From Azospirillum tabaci (lineage in GTDB: Bacteria; Pseudomonadota; Alphaproteobacteria; Azospirillales; Azospirillaceae): DNA of 64,000 nt. A model generated the notes under the pieces. The model saw only the letters and a program-made list of their open reading frames with translations. It was not told where the DNA came from and made no database searches. Every line of letters begins with the position of its first letter. Position 1 is the stretch's first letter. The stretch spans positions 62,001 through 126,000 of the forward strand of contig NZ_JACCJY010000007.1 of NCBI RefSeq assembly GCF_014596085.1, in the 5' to 3' direction. The translations under genes and the position numbers were made by a program. This document shows positions 58,415-64,000 of this stretch, one piece after another.

Positions 58415-59212
58415 TCAGTCCTGGGGTTCCGGCTCCGTCGCGCGGTCGGGGAACAGCTCCTCCACCCGCACGCCGGACTCCCGACAGATGCGGGCCAGCC
58501 GGTCGGAGGGCAGGACGTCGGTGACGAAGGTGTGGACCTGCGAGATGTGGCCGATGCGCACCGGGGCGGTGCGCTCCAGCTTGCCGCGGTCGGCGACCAG
58601 GATGACGTGGCGGGCGTTCGCCATGATCGCCTGCGACACCCGCACCTCGCGGTAGTCGAAGTCGAGCAGCGCCCCGCTCTCGTCGATGGCCGAGGCGCCG
58701 ATCACCGCGAAGTCGGCCATGAACTGGTTGAAGAAGTCGATGGCGGCCTCGCCGACGATGCCGCCGTCCGACCGCCGCACCACCCCGCCGGCCACGATCA
58801 CCTCGATGTGCGGCTCGGGGCGCAGCAGGTTGGCGACGTTGATGTTGTTGGTGATGACCACCAGCCCGCTGCGCCCCTGGAGGGCGCGGGCGACCTCCTC
58901 CGTCGTCGTGCCGATGTTGATGAAGAGGGAGGAGCTGTCGGGCACCAGTTCCGCCGCGCGGCGGCCAATGGCGCGCTTCTCGTCCTGGGCGATCAGACGC
59001 CGCGCCTCGTAGCCGAGATTTTCGACTCCCGACCCGGCGACGGCGCCGCCGTGGACCCGCTGGAGCAGGCGGCGGTCGCACAGCTCGTTCAGGTCCTTGC
59101 GGATGGTCTGCGGCGTGACGTTGAAGCGGGCGGCCAGATCGTCGACCAGCACGCGCCCCTGCGTGCGGGCGAGCGCCAGGATGTCGGTCTGCCGGGGAGT
59201 CATGATGTCCAT
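58415..59212 (-). CDS. DeoR-family transcriptional regulator (GlpR-like)
   Basis: 265 residues. N-terminal winged helix (TPRQTDILALARTQGRVLVDDLAARFNVTPQTIRKDLNELCDRRLLQRVHGGAV) and a sugar-phosphate-binding DeoR domain (SSSLFINIGTTTEEVARALQGR ... DFDYREVRVSQAIM ... LVADRGKLER). These usually repress sugar or polyol uptake operons and respond to phosphorylated sugars. It lies 75 bases downstream of the sugar ABC operon on the same strand, so it probably regulates it. Convergent with the LctP-family gene. Confidence 0.9.
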   Translation of the reverse strand: MDIMTPRQTDILALARTQGRVLVDDLAARFNVTPQTIRKDLNELCDRRLLQRVHGGAVAGSGVENLGYEARRLIAQDEKRAIGRRAAELVPDSSSLFINIGTTTEEVARALQGRSGLVVITNNINVANLLRPEPHIEVIVAGGVVRRSDGGIVGEAAIDFFNQFMADFAVIGASAIDESGALLDFDYREVRVSQAIMANARHVILVADRGKLERTAPVRIGHISQVHTFVTDVLPSDRLARICRESGVRVEELFPDRATEPEPQD

Positions 59213-59286
59213 GGCGGCATTCAAGCCGACCGCCGCTTCGCCGGCAAGTTCATTCGAAAGCGAAGCGGCGTGGCACCCCCGCCCGC

Positions 59287-60375
<1,089 letters not shown>

Positions 60376-60379
60376 CGCC

Positions 60380-61201
60380 CTACCCCTTCACAGCGCCGGC
60401 GGTCAGGCCGGAGACGATCCGCCGCTGGAACAGCAGCACCAGCCCGATCAGCGGCACCGTCACCACCACCGACGCCGCCATGATCTGGCCCCAGGGCAGC
60501 TCGTACTGGCTGGCCCCCGACATCAGCGCGATCGCCACCGGCACGGTGCGCGCGTCGTCGGTCAGGGTGAAGGTCAGGGCGAACAGGAACTCGTTCCAGG
60601 CGGCGATGAAGGCGAGCAGCCCGGTCGCCGCCAGCGCCGGCCCCATCAGCGGCAGGAACACCCTCGTCACGATCACGAAGGGACCGGCGCCGTCCACCAT
60701 GGCGGCCTCCTCCAGCTCCTTCGGCAGCTCGCGCATGAAGGTGGTGAGCACCCAGACGGTGAAGGGCAGCGTGAAGATCAGGTAGGACAGCACCAGCGAG
60801 CCGATCCGGTTGTAGAGGCCGAGCCAGCGCACCAGCTCGAACAGGCCCGACAGCACGGCGACCTGCGGGAACATCGACACGCCCAGCACCACGAACAGCA
60901 GAAGCCCCCGCCCGCGGAAGCGCACCCGCCCCAGCGCGTAGGCCGCCAGCACCGCCAGCCCCAGCGACAGCGCGACCACCGCCGAAGCGGCCAGCAGGGA
61001 GTTCAGGATGTTCCGCCCGAAGGGCTGCTCCTTGAAGATCGCCCCGTAGTTCGCCAGCGACGGCTGCGACGGCCAAGCCTCCACCGTGAACAGCGCGCTG
61101 CCGGCCTTCAGCGAGGTGACGATGGCCCAGGCGAAGGGAAACACCGCCCAGACGACGATCCCCAGAACCACAAGAGCAAAGGCGATGCGTCTCAGGCCCA
61201 T
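60380..61201 (-). CDS. Sugar ABC transporter permease 2 (MalG/ThuG-like)
   Basis: 273 residues, six helices, with the EAA coupling loop [34 protein letters not shown] of CUT1 permeases. Starts with an N-terminal helix [30 protein letters not shown]. Four bases from the upstream permease stop. Confidence 0.93.
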   Translation of the reverse strand: MGLRRIAFALVVLGIVVWAVFPFAWAIVTSLKAGSALFTVEAWPSQPSLANYGAIFKEQPFGRNILNSLLAASAVVALSLGLAVLAAYALGRVRFRGRGLLLFVVLGVSMFPQVAVLSGLFELVRWLGLYNRIGSLVLSYLIFTLPFTVWVLTTFMRELPKELEEAAMVDGAGPFVIVTRVFLPLMGPALAATGLLAFIAAWNEFLFALTFTLTDDARTVPVAIALMSGASQYELPWGQIMAASVVVTVPLIGLVLLFQRRIVSGLTAGAVKG

Positions 61202-61205
61202 CCCC

Positions 61206-62108
61206 TCACCTCCCCGCGTCGACGCGGACGCGGCCCAGCGTCACCGCCAGCACGGTCGCCACCGCCAGCACGAGGACCAGCAGGGTCGCCGCGGCGGAGC
61301 CGTAGCCCACGTCCTGGAAGTCGATCAGATATTGCCGGGCATAGACCGACATCGACATGGTGGAACGACTGTTGCCGGTCAGCACATACATCAGGTCGAA
61401 CACGCGCAACGCGTCCAGCGTGCGGAACAGCACCGCCACCATCAGCGCCGGACGGATCAGCGGCAGCGTGATGCGGAAGAACACCTTCACCGGATGCACC
61501 CCGTCCACCCGCGCCGCTTCGTAAAGGTCGCGGGGCAGCATCTGGAGGGCGGCCAGGATCAGCAGCGCCATGAAGGGCGTGGACTTCCAGACATCGACCG
61601 CGATCACCACCGGCAGCGCGAGATCGGGATCGGCGGTCCAGGCCCTCGGTTCGGCGATCAGCCCCAGTCCCATCAGGATCGCGTTCACCACGCCGTAGAG
61701 GTCGTGGAACATCCAGCCCCACATCTGGGCCGACACCACCGTGGGGATCGCCCAAGGGATCAGCACGGCGGCGCGCAGCAGCCCGCGCCCCGGCAGATGC
61801 GCGTTCAGGATCAGCGCGATGCCCAGCCCCAGCGCCGTCTCGATCCCCACCGACACCACGGTGAAGACCAGCGTGTTCCACACCGCCCGCCACCAGACGG
61901 GATCGCGCATCAGCCACAGGTAATTGTCCAGCCCCACCCCCTGGAAGCCGTCCAGCGTGGCGAGCGTCGCGTCGGTGAAGGAGAAGAAGACGGTGCGGAA
62001 CAACGGCCAGCCGGCCACCCCCGTCAGCACCACCAGCATCGGCAGCAGGAACAGCCACGCCGCCCGGCGCCTCTGCCGCTCCAGGCTGGAGTGCGGAAGA
62101 CCGCTCAC
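61206..62108 (-). CDS. Sugar ABC transporter permease 1 (MalF/ThuF-like)
   Basis: 300 residues, six to seven helices, EAA loop [33 protein letters not shown]. Begins at GTG 62108, overlapping the binding-protein stop (GTGA), with first residues [22 protein letters not shown]. Forms the membrane channel with the second permease. Confidence 0.92.
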   Translation of the reverse strand: MSGLPHSSLERQRRRAAWLFLLPMLVVLTGVAGWPLFRTVFFSFTDATLATLDGFQGVGLDNYLWLMRDPVWWRAVWNTLVFTVVSVGIETALGLGIALILNAHLPGRGLLRAAVLIPWAIPTVVSAQMWGWMFHDLYGVVNAILMGLGLIAEPRAWTADPDLALPVVIAVDVWKSTPFMALLILAALQMLPRDLYEAARVDGVHPVKVFFRITLPLIRPALMVAVLFRTLDALRVFDLMYVLTGNSRSTMSMSVYARQYLIDFQDVGYGSAAATLLVLVLAVATVLAVTLGRVRVDAGR

Positions 62109-63376
62109 CAGCGCCCTCCCCGGCTGATGCGAACCAGAGCCTCCTTGAGGTCCGGCAGCATCGCCTTGGCGTCCTGCCGTCCGGTCAGCACCTCGTGGAC
62201 GTTGGCGTAGAACTCCGCCGACACCTGATTGTAGCGCATGCCCGTCGCCTGGGCCGGGCGGTTGACCGCGTTGGCGATGGAGTCCGCCAGCTCCGCGAAG
62301 AAGGGGTTGGCGGCCACCACCTCCGCATCCTCGTAGAGCGCCGGGATGGTCGGGTTTGACGCGCCGTGGATGGCCCGCCGCTTCTGCTCGGCCACGCTGG
62401 TCAGGTACAGCGCCAGATCCGCGGCCTCGTCCGCATGGGCGGAGAATTTGCTGACCGCCAGCAACTGCCCGCCCAGCGTGGACGTGTGGCGCCCGCCCGG
62501 CCCACCCTTGGGCAACGGCACCACGGCGACCTTGCCGCCGACCGCGCTGTCCGCCGCGTTGACCAGCGTCCAGGCGTAGGGCCAGTTGCGCATGAAGACG
62601 GCGTTGCCGGACTGGAAGACGCCGCGCGCCTCCTCCTCCATGTAATTGAGGACTCCGGGCGGGCTGATCGAGCCGACCCAGCCGCGGGCTATGGCCAGCG
62701 CCTCGGCGGCCTGCGGGTTGTCGATGGTGATGGCGCCGTCGGGGTTCACGATGGTGCCGCCGTTGCGGCTGGCGATCCATTCCAGCGCGTTGACGGTCAG
62801 CCCCTCATAGGCGCGGCCCTGCCAGACATAACCCCACATCCGGTCGCGCCCGGCGGCGCGCTCCTCCCGTTGGATCAGGGCGGCGGTGTCCTGAAGCTCC
62901 TCCCAGGTTTCCGGCACCGGGCGCCCGTGGGCCTCCAGCAGGTCCTTGCGGGCATAGAGGACTCCGGCGTCGGCGAACCAGGGCATCGCGACCAGCCGGC
63001 CCTTGACCGTAGCGGCCTCGACCATCGCCGGAAGATGTTGGCGGACAACGTCCGGCCCGGCGCGGTCCGTCAGATTGATGAAGTAGTTGCCGAGGATGCC
63101 TGGCCAGACCACGTCGATCTGGAACACGTCGATGTCCGGCGACCCGGCGGCGAGAAGCTGCTGGTAGAGCGCCAGCTGCTCGCTCGCCCCCTTGGGCGGG
63201 GAGACGAAGCGGACCTCGTTCCCGCTGCGCCGCGCCCACTCCTGCGCGCCGTCGCGGCACAGGTCGAAGCTGATGCCGAGCCCGCTGCAGGCCAGGGTCA
63301 CCGTCGCCCCGGTGGCGGGCAGCGCCGCAAGGGCCGTCAACACCCCAGCCAAGAGCAACGCGCACAGCCGCGCCAT
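62105..63376 (-). CDS. Sugar ABC transporter substrate-binding protein (ThuE-like)
   Basis: 423-residue periplasmic protein with a signal peptide ending near ATGA-T (residue 24). The mature start VTLACSGLGISFDLCRDGAQEWARRSGNEVRFVSPPKGASEQLALYQQLLAAGSPDIDVFQIDVVWPGILGNYFINL closely resembles the rhizobial trehalose/maltose/sucrose-binding ThuE group, including the paired Cys of that clade. First gene of a four-gene importer operon. Exact sugar not determined. Confidence 0.9.
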   Translation of the reverse strand: MARLCALLLAGVLTALAALPATGATVTLACSGLGISFDLCRDGAQEWARRSGNEVRFVSPPKGASEQLALYQQLLAAGSPDIDVFQIDVVWPGILGNYFINLTDRAGPDVVRQHLPAMVEAATVKGRLVAMPWFADAGVLYARKDLLEAHGRPVPETWEELQDTAALIQREERAAGRDRMWGYVWQGRAYEGLTVNALEWIASRNGGTIVNPDGAITIDNPQAAEALAIARGWVGSISPPGVLNYMEEEARGVFQSGNAVFMRNWPYAWTLVNAADSAVGGKVAVVPLPKGGPGGRHTSTLGGQLLAVSKFSAHADEAADLALYLTSVAEQKRRAIHGASNPTIPALYEDAEVVAANPFFAELADSIANAVNRPAQATGMRYNQVSAEFYANVHEVLTGRQDAKAMLPDLKEALVRISRGGRW

Positions 63377-63488
63377 GGAGGCCCACCCGTTTCCGGTTCA
63401 TTCTGGCCCGGTTCATCCAGGTCCGGATTGGAAACTCCAATGGCCGCGGTCGAGTTCCCTGTGCCCGAATTGCAGCCGAACGACAAAG

Positions 63489-63665
63489 CCCTCTCCCCCC
63501 TGGGGAGAGGGTTGGGTGAGGGGGATTTACGCCCGGCCGGGCGGAGAAAAGTTCGCGCTTCGCAAAGTGAAGTGGACCGCCTTCGGCGCCCCCTTCATCC
63601 TGCTTCTCCCCGCTTTCGGCGGACCAACGGTCCGCCTGTCGCGTCAGCGCAAACTTCGTTTGCGC
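63489..63665. repeat. Cluster of four intergenic inverted repeats
   Basis: Perfect stems: CCCTCTCCCC/GGGGAGAGGG (63489-63498, 63502-63511), palindrome GCCCGGCCGGGC (63531-63542), GGCGGACC/GGTCCGCC (63618-63625, 63629-63636) and GCGCAAAC/GTTTGCGC (63647-63654, 63658-63665). They fill most of the 315-base gap between two minus-strand genes. The first shares its motif with the repeat at 46381-46526. They may end transcription from the methyltransferase, though no T-runs follow. Confidence 0.75.
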
Positions 63666-63691
63666 GTGAGCAGGGCGAGAAGGAACAGGCA

Positions 63692-64000
63692 TCAGGCGGG
63701 GGTGGCGGCCTCGCGGCGGCAGTGCAGCAGGCTGAACAGGCCGAAGGGCGGAACGGTCTGCAACTCCTCCACCTTCAGGCGGGAACCGGACATCAGCGTG
63801 TCCAGCGTGAAGTCGGGCCGCCAGCCCAGCTTCTTGGAGAAGGGCGCCATCCAGTTCTCCACCGAGCGGCGGATGCCCGGCTTGTCGGCGGCAAAGTGGT
63901 TGACGATCAGGATGTCGCCGCCGGGACGGCAGACACGCTCCAACTCGTTCATCGTGCCCTGCGGGTCGGGGACCACGGTCATCACATACATGGCGACCAC
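63692..64000 (-). CDS. Phosphatidylethanolamine N-methyltransferase-like protein (PmtA type), 5' end outside window
   Basis: C-terminal 102 codons of a class I SAM-dependent methyltransferase. MYVMTVVPDPQGTMNELERVCRPGGDILIVNHF followed by a GWRPDFTLDTL stretch is typical of the Rhodobacter/Sinorhizobium PmtA group, which methylates phosphatidylethanolamine to phosphatidylcholine. The SAM-binding motif I lies beyond the window end, so the assignment rests on the C-terminal half. The Val at the frame start is internal, not a real start codon. Confidence 0.75.
   Translation of the reverse strand: MVAMYVMTVVPDPQGTMNELERVCRPGGDILIVNHFAADKPGIRRSVENWMAPFSKKLGWRPDFTLDTLMSGSRLKVEELQTVPPFGLFSLLHCRREAATPA

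Overview
The window is GC-rich (roughly 68-70 percent by eye), densely coded DNA with an alphaproteobacterial flavour. It carries several chemoreceptors ending in PilZ domains, large hybrid sensor kinases, many ABC transporters, a PmtA-like lipid methyltransferase and a ThuEFGK-like sugar importer. This is most like Azospirillum or another Rhodospirillales; the assignment is inferred from gene style, with no rRNA or other marker to prove it. No tRNA, CRISPR array, insertion sequence or phage gene was seen.

Layout. 1-10926: an operon cut at its left end, with a nonribosomal peptide synthetase (A-T-C-A-T-reductase), a TauD-like dioxygenase, two cyclic-peptide-type ABC exporter half-transporters and a type II thioesterase, with every gene junction overlapping. 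11120-13197: DUF697 protein, tiny membrane protein, SPFH protein. 13232-16626: a chemoreceptor remnant beside an intact Cache-HAMP-MCP-PilZ receptor. 16660-19822: DUF4142 lipoprotein with a small overlapping gene, cytochrome c, pentapeptide-repeat protein. 20250-27851: a signalling island of a lone receiver, a 1644-residue poly-HAMP hybrid kinase with three receivers and internal DNA duplications, and a REC-PAS-kinase-REC protein. 27956-34361: surface-antigen-like protein, then a minus-strand group (EamA exporter, SDR, GH13 glucosidase, GNAT, DUF3108), then small proteins. 34378-37054: a Cache chemoreceptor divergent from mntP, which is preceded by a palindrome, a promoter and a yybP-ykoY-type manganese riboswitch. 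37081-40994: small hypotheticals, an esterase-like hydrolase, a DUF533/TerB-like protein, an O-methyltransferase.

41007-45014: a TetR regulator with an 18-bp palindromic operator and a three-part LplT-PlsC-AMP-ligase (Aas-like) fusion. 45190-46362: M20 amidohydrolase. 46679-53750: an eight-gene operon (FAD amine oxidase, ATC-hydrolase-family protein, LivKHMGF transporter, second ATC-hydrolase-family protein) closed by a strong terminator; it looks like uptake and breakdown of an unidentified amino-acid-like compound. 53827-55833: Aer-like PAS chemoreceptor. 56202-58396: FMN reductase and LctP-family permease. 58415-63376: DeoR-type regulator and a ThuEFGK-like sugar ABC importer. 63692-64000: PmtA-like methyltransferase cut by the window end.

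The most interesting items are the reductase-terminated NRPS operon with a paired exporter, the duplicated ATC-hydrolase-family genes bracketing a Liv transporter, the complete mntP riboswitch with a Shine-Dalgarno-sequestering hairpin, and the exact 274-bp internal duplication in the poly-HAMP kinase.
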